Assembly (NCBI GenBank): GCA_028015205.1
Contig: CM051519.1
Coordinates: 44,863,979-44,927,978, forward strand
Direction of reading: 5' to 3'
Length of the DNA stretch: 64,000 nucleotides
DNA from: Mytilisepta virgata
Taxonomy: Eukaryota; Mollusca; Bivalvia; Mytilida; Mytilidae
Shown: in pieces, positions 43,301 through 58,300 of the stretch
Numbering within the stretch: position 1 is the stretch's first letter
How the letters are laid out: every line of letters starts with the position of its first letter
Made by a program: the position numbers and the translations under genes
The notes under the pieces: model-generated
What the model saw: the letters and a program-made list of their open reading frames with translations, nothing else
Databases searched by the model: none
What the model was told of the DNA's origin: nothing

Positions 43301-46300
43301 TTGAAAAATGCACCAGATGTAAAGAACACTCGACTTTTGATGAAAATCAGCGATTTGATTTTTTTTTTCAGGGTCTAGACGTATTGGAGATTATGAGAAA
43401 TATTCATGTATTTGTTTCAAAGTATTTGTACAATGTAAACAACCAGGTATGTTATAGAGTTTACAGTCTTATGTTGAAAATCAAATGTAATTTAAGTTGT
43501 TTTTAAATTTAATTTGTATTACATTTTCTTGTCGATGTACACACATTATCAATCAAAAATCATCTAGGGCAAGACTTTTCAAAATATATTAGATACGTAG
43601 CTGTAGTAAGTAATTATTATTCAACACTCGATGTAACAATCAGTTTCATCAGATGAAATTGAAAATTTCATGCCGTCAATTCTTAAATGATTCCGTCAAA
43701 GTGGAGGTCAAAACTTCAAACAGATGGTCGAAGCACTGTTTTTTTGTTTTAATTCCCTTACACTTCAACTCATGTAAGTTTCACTGTATTCTGTGATTTA
43801 AGATAATATTTGTTATCTTATTTGTATTAAGCTTGAGTATTGTAACACAATTAGTGATATTTTTTCCAGATCTTTGTAGAAAAATCTAGCAATAACAAGC
43901 ATTTGAATACCATCAACATTCGTCATATAGCCAACTCTATCAGAACCCATGGTACAGGAATAATGAACACAACGGTGAGTATACTCTGTCTGGGTTCCAC
44001 TGTATTGAGCGTCCAATGTTATTTCAAAGTAATTTTGATGCTATCTTGAAAAAATAAGTACCACGATACAGTGTGAATTTAAATATAACCATATTGAGTT
44101 TGAAATGTTAGAATGAAATGGTTATATACTTGCAAATGAGTATATCTGCAGTTCTTAATTTTAGTCTTCTTTAGTTTTTTAATATACATGTATTTTAAAT
44201 TCTTTTAATCTTGAAAAGCTGTTAACATTGATGATAGTTGTTCACATTACTGTAATCATATTTGTCTAATCAAAACAATTCAAGTTGTTATGAAACACTT
44301 TATCAAATCATACCCTGAGAACAGCAGGTTATATTTTTATTTTATCTTTTAAATGATTTTTTTTCTATTATTTCCAAATATAAACAACGTTCTGACACGA
44401 AGTTCCACGTTTTGGAATAATGTCTTTTTCTCAGCAACTGCAATACATAGACCAATTTTGGTTTATAGATAGTCCTTAGTGGGTACATGGCTGTCTGAGA
44501 CCTTCACCTGAATTTCACACTTGAGTCTCATTTTCATGATTAAGTCTGCAGCGGTAAAACCTATATCCACTGTATATGATCTGTAGAAACTTCTAGGCAA
44601 GTAGGTGTTTTCAGGCTGACACCTAACCTTGACCACAATATCAGGCTTCAGTGACTCTTATCCCATTTTTACAAATAAGTCCATTTCTCATCAAATGTTA
44701 TAAATGTATTTAGACCGACTATTTTTGGTCAAAAGGTAGTTTTTGGTGGGTACGTATATATACATACCAGTCTGAGACGTGTCAGCTGAACTTGGACACA
44801 GTTGTAGGCTTGAATGAGATTTTTTCAGACAAATGTTTCCTGACCATTACTATTTCTTTTAACGTATTTTCCCTTGACTTGCAATGTCAGGTATCAGATA
44901 ATCTTTATTCTGTGTCCATGTGCATACTCAGGCGAGACATTTAGTTTGTCCCCTCTTGTTTAAACAAAAAAAAATGGATAATTCAACCAAAATAGGGTTT
45001 TAATAAGTGAACCATATAATACAAGCTGTATCCTTTCACCTTGTCATGTGCTAATATGAAAATTTACATTCTATTGAATTTTTTTTCAGGTCAACTTTAC
45101 TTATCAATTTTTAAGGAAGAAATTCTTCATTTTCTCACAGTTTATGTTTGATGAACACATAAAGTCAAAAGTTATAAAGGTATGAAAAATATTGTTAATA
45201 CATTGTATATATATTATTATCGTTGTGGAAACATTTGTTAGTCATAATGGAACTTTCTCAGAGCCAGAACTAATGGAAACATTTGAGCTCAAAGTTAAAT
45301 ATAGAAAACAGAATTTAGCAAGGTGTACTTATCAAGAGCATATATATCAGATCTTGAAAAATCAAAGATAGAATAGAGAATGGAAATGGGGAATGTGTCA
45401 ATGACCCAACCAAAGAGCAGAAAACAGCTCAATGCTACCAATGGGTCTTCAACGCAGCGTGAAAATCCCACACCTGGAGGTGGGCTTGAGCTGGCCCCTA
45501 AACAATAATGTATACTAGTTCTGCAAAATGGAACATACAAATGAACCAAAATTAAAAAACACACAAGACTAACAAAGGCTGGAGGTTCCTGACTTGGGAC
45601 AGGCACAAAAATGTGGTGGGGTTAAACATGTTTTGTGAGATCTCAAAGAGTTTAAATATGATCAAACCAAACAATGAGTATTTAAGACTTACTGATTGTG
45701 TATTGTTTTATTTAATGAAAGTCGGATGACTTTCCTCAGGGGTTTAGTTGAACATATTAAATTCTATTCGTATTTTTATGCCGAAAGTACTCAACAACCC
45801 GCATGTTTTTATGCCCCTGCGACAAAATGTCGGGGGGCATATAAATTTACCCCTGTCCGTCCATCTTTCCGTCCGTCTGTTTGTGCATCCGTCCGTCCGT
45901 CCGGATTAGGATACATTGTTTGTCCGGCTATCTCCTCCTACAGTTTTGCAGATACAGCTTTAATATTTTGTAGGATGTTCATATACATAATGAAGGTGTG
46001 CATGACCAAAGGATTTGGATTTTTTTTCAAATATTCTGAAAATGACAGGTAGTTGAACTTAGTCATTTTTTTGGTACTAGCTGCATAAGGAGATCATGGT
46101 TTGTCCGGCTATCTCCTTCTACAGTTTTGGAGGTACAACTTTAATATTTTGTAGGATGTTCATACACATAATGAAGGTGTGCATGGCAACAGGATTTTAA
46201 TTATTTCCAAATATTCTGAAATGACAGGTAGTTGGACTTAGTCATTTTTTTGGTACTAGCTGCATAAAGAGATCATGGTTTGTACGGCTATCTCCTCCAA

Positions 46301-49300
46301 CAGATTTGGAGATACATCTTTAATATTTTATGGAATGTTCATACATAAAATGGAGATGTGCATGGCCACAGGATATTGATTTCTTTTAAATATTCTGAAA
46401 ATGACAGGTATTTGGACTTAGTCATTTTTGCAAGCTGCTTAAAGAGATCATGGTTTGTTGGGCTATCTCCTCCTACAGTTTTGGAGATACAGCTTTAATA
46501 TTTTGTAGAATGTCTCTTGAATGTTGAAACCTGTTGGCTAGACATGCAGCCCTGCAAGTGTAGCCTTTAGCATAAAACATTGTAAAACATGTATCATCAT
46601 ACATAGTGTTGAATTTATAATTTCCTGCGTCAGACAGGGGCATCATTTGTGTCTTTGTTTCAAGTTGTATGCCAACATCACTGTTTGTCAAATCTAAAAA
46701 ATATGGAGCTATACTCATGCATATGGCTGGGCAGAAAAAAGGGGGGGGGTGGCATTTTCCATATCTAGTTCTGTATAAGTTTGGAAATGATTTAGTCATG
46801 TTGATTTGAGACTTCAGCACTTATCAACTAAACATTTTAACACTTATACCAGGATATGGGTGACTTGTATGTATCTTTCATAAATGTGTATTCTTTGTTC
46901 TTTGAATTCAAATAACTTGGATAAACTACTTTCACTTTAGAAGTCTTTGTGTTCTTCAGTAACATGATTTCTCAAATAATACATTTATATATCCTTTCAT
47001 TGTTTAAGAAACTATAGAAGTTTGTGTGTTTTATTAAGAATCTAATATATAATGATTTTTTTTTTTTTTTTTTTGTACAGGACTGGAAATTCTTCAAAGA
47101 AAATCATCTTCAGACAGATCAAAAGGTATTTCATTCAGAAATTTCACAAATGAGTACATCAGGATCTAAACAATATACAAAGATGTGTTAGAAAGGTGGT
47201 TACGGCCATAAGTTCATGGGTACATGATAATATTCAATTACTGAATTTAGGCATATGTTTAGTTTGATTTAAAGTTTGTTTGATTAAAACATAACAATTT
47301 GCCCAGAATACATCAAGACATAAAGCAAGTGAAATGTATTGTCAAAAATAATGTTGTTATCTATTTTATAGTTCAGAATCACTTCATTGAATTATGCATA
47401 TGAAATTAAATTTGGACACACATTTTAAATTTACAGTTCTATAGTTTCAATTTTGTGATTTTTTAAATGACATCTATGTAAATTGAAATTCTAGTTTTAC
47501 AAAATAAATATATCTTAGAATTCAAGAAATTATTCAAATTACTTGTAGTACCCATTTGAGAGAGCAGAAAAATTCAACAAACAGATCAGAAATTTAGGAC
47601 TGACTCCCGATGGAGATAGTTATTTAGATCAATTTAGGACACTCATCACTCAGATTGGTAAATATTGTGTAATTATGAATTTGCTTCCTTTATTTTCCAT
47701 GCTTTAGATATCCAGTGCAATGATTGGTAAATATTCTTTGATATGGATTATCTCCCTTTGTTTTGTAGGCTGCACTTAAAGTAGTATTATATTATACTCC
47801 ACAAATGAAAGTACCATGATGTGCAAACATGAAAGATAAGGATTTTCCAGTCCATTGAGTTTTTCCTGAGTTATAGCCCTTTGGACTGTGATATTTTGAC
47901 TTATGGTACACATCTTGTCATGGCAACTCCTCTAACATGGTTTTTTATATACATATATGAAACATGTGGTTATAGATCCTACCTTCATATGTGCACAAGG
48001 GTATCATTTTCATGTCATTTTCCCTGAGTAATGCTTCCTTGGAATTGGAAATTTTTGACACTGTACTATATTTACCTTGATATTGCTACTCCTCTGAAAC
48101 CACTGGGACAATTGGGACCAAACTTAATGGAATGTTCCTTGGGTGGTCCTTTCCAAAACCACCATTCAAAGTGTGTCTGGTAACATGGACTGCTGCATAG
48201 GACCCTGTTGGAAAATTCATTGAAAATTCTATTCTAAAACCACTGAGCTAATAAGAACAAAGCTTTTGGCAGTAATTATCCTCTTTTAGAAGTACATTGT
48301 GTATTTCTGATGATCTGGACTGACAATGAAGTTTGCCACCACAGCCTTACTCAGTTTAACATAGGACCCTATGAGTTATTTCATCTATAACCATTGGGCC
48401 AATTGGACGAAAGTTGATGCATTTATTTTTACATATCAAACTTGCATTGCTAGATCCTAGTGTATGCCATTTGTGCATATGGGTAGGAATTTCCCATCTA
48501 ATAATTGTTTCTTGAGTTATGGCCCTTTGGACTTTGAAATTTTTTACCATGTCATCAAAACTCCTCTGAAATGGTTTGTTATATACATAATACATGGTAC
48601 ATTATTAAATCCTTGTGTGCAAATGTGTATGTTGGTAGGATGTTCTAGTCCTTTGAACTTTGGTCAATGGTATTGTCACTATGTTTCCTTTAACACAGTT
48701 TGTACACATAGAATAAATTTCATATGCCCGCTCTGCAGACAGCTCTACACTTCATTTTCTTGTTATCAGTAGGGTGTCTCTGTTCAAATCCAGTTTTAAT
48801 GATCTGTGTGGTCATTTTTGCAGTGTGGTTGAATTGAAAATGTATTTTGAAAACCAAACCTCTTAAATTGTCATCATTAATTAAATTTCCTGTTCCACAT
48901 TCTAACATTTATAATTTTACTTATTTTTTGGTTTGACTAAATGTGTTGAAAAAACAGAACAGTACTAGGGAAAACTATGCCATCGAGTTCAGTGAGGTAT
49001 TATTTCTTCTGTTATCAGATTGTGATGAAATAATATCTTTTTATATGTACCCATTTTTCTTGGTAATGCATTGAGTTATATCAGAATAACCACCTTTACC
49101 TGGTGTCGTGACAGTCTTTAAGAATGTATAGTTATATTTATGTACCTATCTTCTAGGTAATGCCATGGGTTATATAAGAATGATCAGATCTGGAGGTTTA
49201 CACTGCTGTAGTAATGCTATCAGATTTGTACCAGATTTAGAAGACATTGTGAATTTTGAAGAACTGTGTAAAGAAGAGGGGTTGTCTGTAGAATGCCAGA

Positions 49301-52300
49301 CAGCTGCTAGGTAACAGATTGTTACTGAAACAATTATTTTAATATTTAAAAAAATTATCATGATACAAAGAGAATTTTATCATACTTACATGTATTATCA
49401 GCATAATTGAATTGCAGTAATCTGTCTGATTCTTGAATAAGGTTGAAAGTATAATTGTTCTACTGTTTAGCTCTTGAAAGATAGAATTCTTATGGTTTTT
49501 TTTAAGAAATAATTTCTGGATAGTTGCATAAAATGTAAAAAAGTTTTATGTTCAATATATGTATATCAAAATATTTGAATTTACAAATATACAAGCAAAG
49601 GGAAGTAATCGTTTGTAGTTGTGAAGAACTGCATAGACATTTTCTCATGAAGGAAGTATTCTGTCTTATAGAGTAAATATCTATTGCTAAATCTGACATA
49701 TTGAAAAAAAAAAGATAGTGGTTATGTTCAAAATATTAATTATTTGTTGATTTGAAATTTTTATACCCCCCGCAAACAAAGTTTGGGGGGGTATATAGGA
49801 ATCACCTTGTCCGTCCGTCTGTCTGTCCGTCTGTCCATACATCTTGTAAGCGCAACTCCTCCTAGACCGCTCAATGGATTTCAACGAAACTTTACAAAAA
49901 GGAAGTACATCATCCAAAGATGTGCATGAAGACAAATCTTTGCTTTCCTATATCAGACAAGGGAGATAATTGGACTTCTATTTTTTTTTGGCTTATACAT
50001 TATATATGAACCTCGTAAGCGCAACTCCTCCTAGACCGCTCAATGGATTTCAACGAAACTTTACAGAAAGGAAGTACATCATCCAAAGATGTGCATGAAG
50101 AAAAATCTTTGCTTTCCGATTTCACACAAGGGAGATAATTGGACTTCTATTTTTTTGTGGCTTATACATTATATATGAACCTCGTAAGCGCAACTCCTCC
50201 TAGACCGCTCAATGGATTTCAACGAAACTTTACAGAAAGGAAGTACATCATCCAAAGATGTGCATGAAGAAAAATCTTTGCTTTCCGATTTTACACAAGG
50301 GAGATAATTGGACTTCTATTTTTTTTGGCTTATACATTATATATGAAGCTCGTAAGCGCAACTCCTCCTAGACCACTAAATGGATTTCAACGAAACTTTA
50401 CAGAAAGGAAGTACATCATCCAAAAATGTGCATGAAGAAAAATCTTTGCTTTCCCATATCACACAAGGGAGGTAATTGGACTTCAAAGCGGGGGGTATCC
50501 TTTGTGAGCTTTGCTCACAGTACATCTAGTTTAATTGAGAATAAATAAATAGTTAATAATGTCTAGATTTTGAATTTGTTATGTTGGTACAGGAATTTAG
50601 ATAATGTTGTGAACAATTTAGTTCAAAATTTTGCTGAAGGAACAGAATATTTTAAAGTAAGTATTTTATTGTTTTATGTATCTTATCCATTGTTTATAAT
50701 TCTCCTATGCAATCAATATATGGTCTCTGGGTTTATTACAATGTAATAATTGGCAAAAGATTTATAACATGTAGATATACTTGTTTGGTCATCAATGATG
50801 AGCAGGAGCCCACAACAAAGGACTAGGACTTAAAAGTTCAAGATATGCTGGTAATAAATGTCTAATATTAAACCATACATGAGGTCATTGGTCATTGACT
50901 TTGAATTTCTTTAAAGAATTTCAATATTAGAAGCCAGGTTAAGATTCAGGTTGAAGGTAGTTTTTCATGAAGTACTTAGAGATAGTATTTCATCTACCCT
51001 ATCGTTAGGGACTTCAAAGTCAACAATATACACATATTGTAATTGTATTTACTAAATACTTACATCATTGCCAGGGCATGTAGTGTCACTTGGACACATA
51101 TATACTTGTTTACAGTTAAAACGAGGACATTCTGACCCTGCTATCTACATGTAAATTATGTACCATCCAATTAAATTTTGCAGTTGTAGCAAGCGGTCAC
51201 TGGATTTTATAGTATGTTTTATATACCAGAGTGTCAGGATAGATAAGGGGGAGGTTTGGGTTTAACCACACCACTGTTCAGTGTCTGTATCAAGTCAGAC
51301 TATCTTGATTCTCTTTTGTGTTTATGTTTGTATTTGTCCTCTTTTTATGTTGTTTATTATACCCCCCACAAACAAAGTTTGGGGGGGTATATAGGAATCA
51401 CCTTGTCCGTCCGTCTGTCTGTCTGTCTGTCTGTCCATATATCTTGTAAGCGCAACTCCTCCTAGACCGCTCATTGGATTTCAACGAAACTTTACAGAAA
51501 GGAAGTACATCATCCAAAGATGTGCATGAAGAAAAATCTTTGCTTTCCGATATTACACAAGGGAGATAATTGGACTTCTATTTTTTTGGCTTATACATTA
51601 TATATGAACTTCGTTAGCGCAACTCCTCAAAATCTTTGCTTTCCGATATCACACAAGGAAGATAATTGTTTGGAGTAGTAAAGGCAACCATGAGTATGCT
51701 TAAATTGATGCAAATATCTTATGAAACTTTACCCTTGGCAAGGCAAAGCAGGGGGTATCCTTTGTGAGCTTTGCTCACAGTACATCTAGTTTATCATGGT
51801 GTCTGTCTGTTGGGTAGCTTTTCCTTACGGTTTCATTTTCAAAACTTTTCACACAAAAAATGCTGCTTTGCTTCTTCGAATAACTAATTGGAGTCTAGGA
51901 ATATTTGTATTTTGGATTGTTTAGTAACAATACACCAAACCAGGTTAAGATTTGGTTTAATTTCCAATCAATTTGCTTCATGAATTTTAAACTGATTAAT
52001 TTATATTCTAACCATTCAGATATTTCTAATTATAGATGCTGGTTGATGTATTTGCACCAGAATTCAGAAATACCAAGAACATGCATTTAAGGAATTTCTT
52101 TGTAATTTTACCACCACTTGTAAGTTAACCACAAAATAAAATTCATTATAGATTAGAATATTTTATTTTTAAACACATTTTATTACTAATATTATATTAG
52201 TTTTGTCGAGACGAATGTCCTTTTAATGAAAATGGAGTTGGTTGTTAAGGTTCTTTATAATTATTGTTTTTGAATATAATTTTTTTAACCATTTCATTGT

Positions 52301-55300
52301 TCTCATGGTAACTTGCTGGCCTTCATTGTGTGAGGTTTTTGGTTCATTCCCTGGGGACTCTGTGTCTTTTTTCAAACTATAAGTGGTTTTCGGGAATATA
52401 TCAAATGTTTCTGTAAAATGAAAGTAGAGAGTATTACACTACCTTTTGTTTCCAATATTCCTAATAAATTGTTGTCATTTCCACTGCTGAAGTGTCCAAG
52501 ATATTTTACGAGAGCTGATTTTCCAATTTTTATGTGCAATTCATTGATGTGACGTTTAGATAATGTAAAAGTTCTGTTTCCTAAAGTTTGATCTGTGTTG
52601 ACTTTTAAGACATACCAAATTGTTATTTTAAATGTACAGAATAGTGACGATGTCTGAGTTTTTCATCAAGAAATCAATTACCAAAGTATGCGAAACACAC
52701 AGTAGGTCAAACTAAAGACTTTACAGTTTGTATCTGCTGCTTTTCTGTCAGCTACAAAGAATTTAGGCATTTATTTTTTAAACAGAATTTATCCACTGCA
52801 TCCATCCTTACCTAATTTAATGATTAGATCATGCTACAAACACATCAGCTAAGAAAATATTTTCCTACGTTTTTACAGACTGTAAATTTTGTTGAACATT
52901 CCATCAGCTGTAAGGAGAAAATGAACAGAAAAAATAAAGTTGGTGCAGCATTTACAGATGATGGGCTTGCTATGGGTAATTATCTGAATTAGCATTGAAA
53001 GAATCAATATTGTTTTATCAGATTCGATTTTATGACTTGGTATTTGTGAAAAAATACTCTTATCTAACTGGACACTTGAAATGTTTACATCATCACTGCG
53101 TTTTAGTATAAGCCTTTGTAGAGAGAACATCTTATTCTGATATTCGGTGTAATTAAACATCATGTTTGGGAGGGGTATTTGCAAAAAATACCAGTGTCGA
53201 GATGAAATTTTGCGTCTCAAGACTGGTATTTTTCGTAAATACCCTTCCCAAACATGAAATATCTGTTCATAATGTCATGATTGGGTGAAAACTCCAAATC
53301 AATAGATTTTTTTTACCAGATTAGTTTCAGCACTTCAATTTTGGTAGACAATAAAATTGTTTATATTCCTGAGATTGTTAAAGTGTAAAGTATAATTTAT
53401 ACTGCAATTATTTTCTTTACTAGTTAGGCCACACCAAATTGATTTTTAGTTCTTTGGATTTTGCCGCTTCATTTTTGCTAAAATGATGAAAATTCACCCC
53501 GAATTCTTTAACTATTAAGAAATTTAAAAAAAAAAATTGTTCACCTGCTCCTAAAATTTTGGATAAAAATTTGTGCCGCAAATAAATTTGATCTTCGCCA
53601 GAAAAAAATTAGTCCTTAAGAAAAAATAATAAAAAATTCAAATTTCGCACGCTCAAACCTATTTTAGCCATAAAAATTCCAAATAACTAAAAATCAATGT
53701 GGTGTGACCTTATATGAACATATAGGTAAAACCTTGAGCTTTGTATTTCAAGAAGAGATTTTTCTATACATTTTATTTGATGCTTTACATATGATTTGAA
53801 ACTCTTTTACTATTTAGGTATTGCCTACATACTTAAGTTACTGGATCAGTATCATGAATTTGATTCCCTACATTGGTTCCAATCTGTAAAAGACAAGTTC
53901 AGAAAAGAAAAGGTATATCCAATGACATTTTGGCTTCCTTAAACTTTATGGGTATCTCAGTAAGTTTTAGTTCTTTTTTAACAACTTGAATTCTTGATAA
54001 ATTCTTTTTTTCAAAACAGCACTGTACCTTGAACTATTCTTTTTTCTTTTTTTTTTTGTTCCTTCAGTAATCAATGATTGTCATTTATCATTGTGAAGAA
54101 TTTGATTCATTTGAGTTTAACAAGAAATGCAGATAAAATGCATTAAATTTTGGAACTTTTATTCATTCAGTTTTCCAGGTGGCATATCCTGGCAATGGGT
54201 CTTTAACAGAAAAAAAAATAAATATTAAATGGATGTATTATACTATGTTTTGGAAATTATGTCTTCACTGTCGTAATAATACATTTTAAACAAACATATT
54301 TTATAATATGTAGCGGTGTTTACATACATCTTATAAATTTTTGTTTTACAGGAACACGTGCTGAAACAGCAACAGACAATGACGGGACGTCCTGATGAGA
54401 AACTACAACAAACGATGACACTGACTCTCAAACGTCTGGAACAATATATACAGGTTTGAAACCTAATTTGTAATAAGAAAACATTAGAAGCCTTGGTTAA
54501 GTGTATAATTTAAGTTTTCTGACTGGTTCCTAACTTTGGGGTACATGTATCGTAAATGTTAGTTAATTAAGGAAACAAATTGAATTTGGTTGTTATTTTC
54601 ACATACATGTATGTATCCATATCATTTATGCAGATTGCTTCTTTAACTTAAGGAAGTATCAAGGTTATTGGAAATGAGCATTTTATTATTGAAACAATAA
54701 ATAGCCAGAAATAATATCAAAAGTTATCTTAAAATGCAATAAATTTTTGAAGGACTTACAGTATTTAAGATTTGAAAGGATTAGTTTACACTCCATAAAA
54801 TTCACGTTTACTAGATATAAATGTAATATCCAATAGGATGTACTAAAAGTTATATCCATATTAAAAATTTCATTTGCATTCCAAAATCTTTGTCTGTATA
54901 GTAAATTTATCATCTTTAGGTCACCAATAGAGTTTATAGTATACATGGATAAACTTTTTTGGTTGTAATTAGGTAAACCTATGAAATTTAAAAAGGAATT
55001 TATCTTATATATTGTTGTCAAGATTTTGCATGATACCAGATTTTAATGTTACTGTAAATAAACATATGTACCCAATGAAACAAAATAAATCTGGATTTAA
55101 TATACCTATTGGAGACAAATTCAATGTACACTGGAATAGAGCCTTAAGATAGGTGATTGTAACTTTATATTTCTCATTAATTCCAAGATCTTATATTTCA
55201 GGAGTATGATCTGTTCTATTATTCACTGATCAGTGCCAGAATATTCTTTAGAGCTGACAAGACGGCTGCTGAGGAAAGTGAAGAGAAAGACAAAGGTAAT

Positions 55301-58300
55301 GAGTTCTAGCCACTAAAATATTACAGTGTTTTACATTTTAAAGTTTATTTGTAGGCTCTTATCTCCCTGACTAAGATTAAAGGTTGGGTACTCTGGGTAT
55401 TAGTTTGGCAATGTATGACAGGCAAGTAATAGATGGATGTTAAAATAATTAATAAGGAATAGGAATAATTTTCATTCAACCAAAACTTCCCCGTATTGGA
55501 TTGAACATAAACTGTGACTATTTTGTATATTTCTACAGATGGATCGAGTACTGGAGGAGGAAATTCAACAGCACCTACACAGAGTACTACAGGTATGTTG
55601 TAAGGCTTACAAGTGTATTTCTGTTCAGAATTAAGTGATCATTTATAGTGAGGATGTAGCACACTAAATGATTTGTCACACTTTCAGAAAAATGAATTCA
55701 GGAATACACATATTTCTTACTCGATTCAGTCAGTTCCTGAGAGTAAATTGTCCATTTGAAGGTAAATTTAACTGTCCACTGATTCTCGTTTTGTTGGAAG
55801 AGAGATGGCAATTATCTTATGTCAAACATCATTGGGTGGGGAAAAAAAAAAAAAAAAACAGACTTGCCATTCTAAAAAAATTACCCTGTCAACATAATAT
55901 TTGGAATATAAATGCTACTCCTGTTAATTTGTAATAGAATATTATCAGCATATAAAATGTAAAATTGCAATATTCATCTCATTGCATTATTGTTTGGCAT
56001 TTATATAAACATTGCATTTATTTCTATATTTGCAAAATCCCTATTTCTTTCTGAAAAGGAAATCTGAAAATATCTACATGTGTATATTAATATTTCCTTC
56101 CAAAATGAAAATATGAAAATATTTAAATTGATATTTCCATCCTGAAAGAAAATATGAAAATATTTAAATTGTAAGATTTTTACTTTTATATCTTTATTTA
56201 CTTTAAAAGCATCATGATCAAAGGTCTACAGAAGTAAGTTTTTTATGGTGTCGGATTAATTGCATGTATATTCTCTGTTAATATGCTTTACTAATAATAG
56301 ATCATACATGTATGTCTGTAGTGAGGCTTTGTGGATTTTTTTATGTAGAAATTTATGACAAAAATATTACGGAGTAAAGGTTGAACCAAATTAAGATGTT
56401 CTTTTTTATTTTTATGCAATAAGGTCAGTGTTTTTTCTATTTTTATATAACTTTTTAAGACTTTCGTTACATATTACATAGAATTCAGATAAAAACTTAT
56501 TCACCTGTATACGAGTATAACACTTCAGTTCCTCGGGGGGTCACTTCCAATATATGATGAGGTAGGGATGAGCCGCTGGAATAGGTACCTTTTTCACGCT
56601 TCGTAATATATGATAAGGGTGTGCAATTGAGATGAAAATATGCGATAAGGATAGGAATTACTGATGGGATTATGTGATAAGGTCAATATGTTGCATCTAA
56701 ATAAAATATCATTCAGTCTGACAGTTTATGTGTATAATCAATCATTGCAGTATAAATCAATTGTTTTTCTTGAAAATAAAGAATTTCTGTTCATTAAAAT
56801 CGTCTTGATCCAAATATATGAAAAGGTATACTTTTCGGCATAAATATATGATTAGGTATACTTTTCTGCTAAAAATATGGGATAAGGTATACATTTTTGA
56901 GATTTTTAATATATGATAAGGGTGGGGGTCCTGGTGTGCCAGCTGCTCACCCCTACCAAAAAACGTATTGAGTGACCCCCCCCCCCCCCCCGAGTTAAGT
57001 TCATATCAAAAGTCATATTTTTATATCCATATTATATTTGTAAATGGATAATAGGGCAAACACATTTCAACTCTTTGTTGATTTTGTTTATATTAATCAT
57101 CACAACATTGTTTTCTGTCACTTTATTTGGGGAAAAACTCTTCTTGTATGTGTCTTTTGATTTTATTGAAAATTTTTTATTCTGTATAATAGTTTTCAAT
57201 AATATTTTTAGTCTTTTTATAATTTCTTAATTCAACTGCTTCAAGGCCTGAATGGATTTTTCACTTAGCTTTGCATCTTTAAACCATATTTGTCATCTGA
57301 AAGCTAGTTACATTTTGATTCTCTTCTCTGAAAGCATTTGGTTGTCTGAAAACAATTTTGAAATTTCAACATAACTGGCAGTATGCATCATCTGGTGTAC
57401 AAAATATTTTCAGAATCGCCGAGTCAGTTGACCAATTTCCAATTCAATTTTATTGACTCTCCTTATTTGCAACTAAAAATAATCAGATTTTAATGTGTTA
57501 CAATAAGCCCAAACTATATTGTTTCAAAATATTTTCAGAATCGCCGAGTCAGTTGACCAATTTCCAATTCAATTTTATTGACTCTCCTTATTTCCAATTA
57601 AAAATAATCAGATTTTAATGTGTTACAATAAGCCCAAACTATATTGTTTATTGCTCAATCAACAATTCTACCTGTTAACATGCATGAGATTATTAATTTC
57701 TCAGGTTGTTTTAATTAAAATATCAAGTCATTTATACTATATAAGGGGTAGTTAGAATTAGCAGAGGTAAAGAAAGTTAAATTGGAAAGGGTCTGTTGAC
57801 ATTTAACATTGCAGGGATGATTATAAGATGGTGTTACATTGAGAACCATTTGTGGGAAAAGGGAGATAAATCAGACTGTAAATGAATGAGAAAATTGATG
57901 TTGTTTATTAGCACAGTACTGTGAGCAACAGTATATTATATTTATTTTTACTGCAATCATTGTATTTGAGTATTCAAAATGCATTGACAGTATATTTACA
58001 AGTGATATACATTAAGGCCACACCTACTTGACCTGATTGACAGGACTGAAATGAACAAACTTACTGATTTCAATCATTAGAATACTTATTCTCTTGTTCC
58101 AAAAAAATATTTGCAGCCAAATGTCCTTTATTGCAATAATCTTATGCGATTATCAATGGTATACCTGCTCATCGGTCTTTGAAAAAAGTGATTTCTCCCG
58201 CCAAATCAATTGGGGCCTCTTGAGGGTAACACACATTTTAAATAATCTTGAAATTGGTAGTAATATTACCCAATGTCACCAAAGATTGCAGTATGAAGAC

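Noticed and set aside
45295..45606. 103-codon minus-strand frame
   Set aside because: Lies in a high-copy dispersed repeat. No recognisable domain.
54686..55021. 111-codon minus-strand frame in intron 32
   Set aside because: AT-rich composition, no motif, no second exon or promoter signal.
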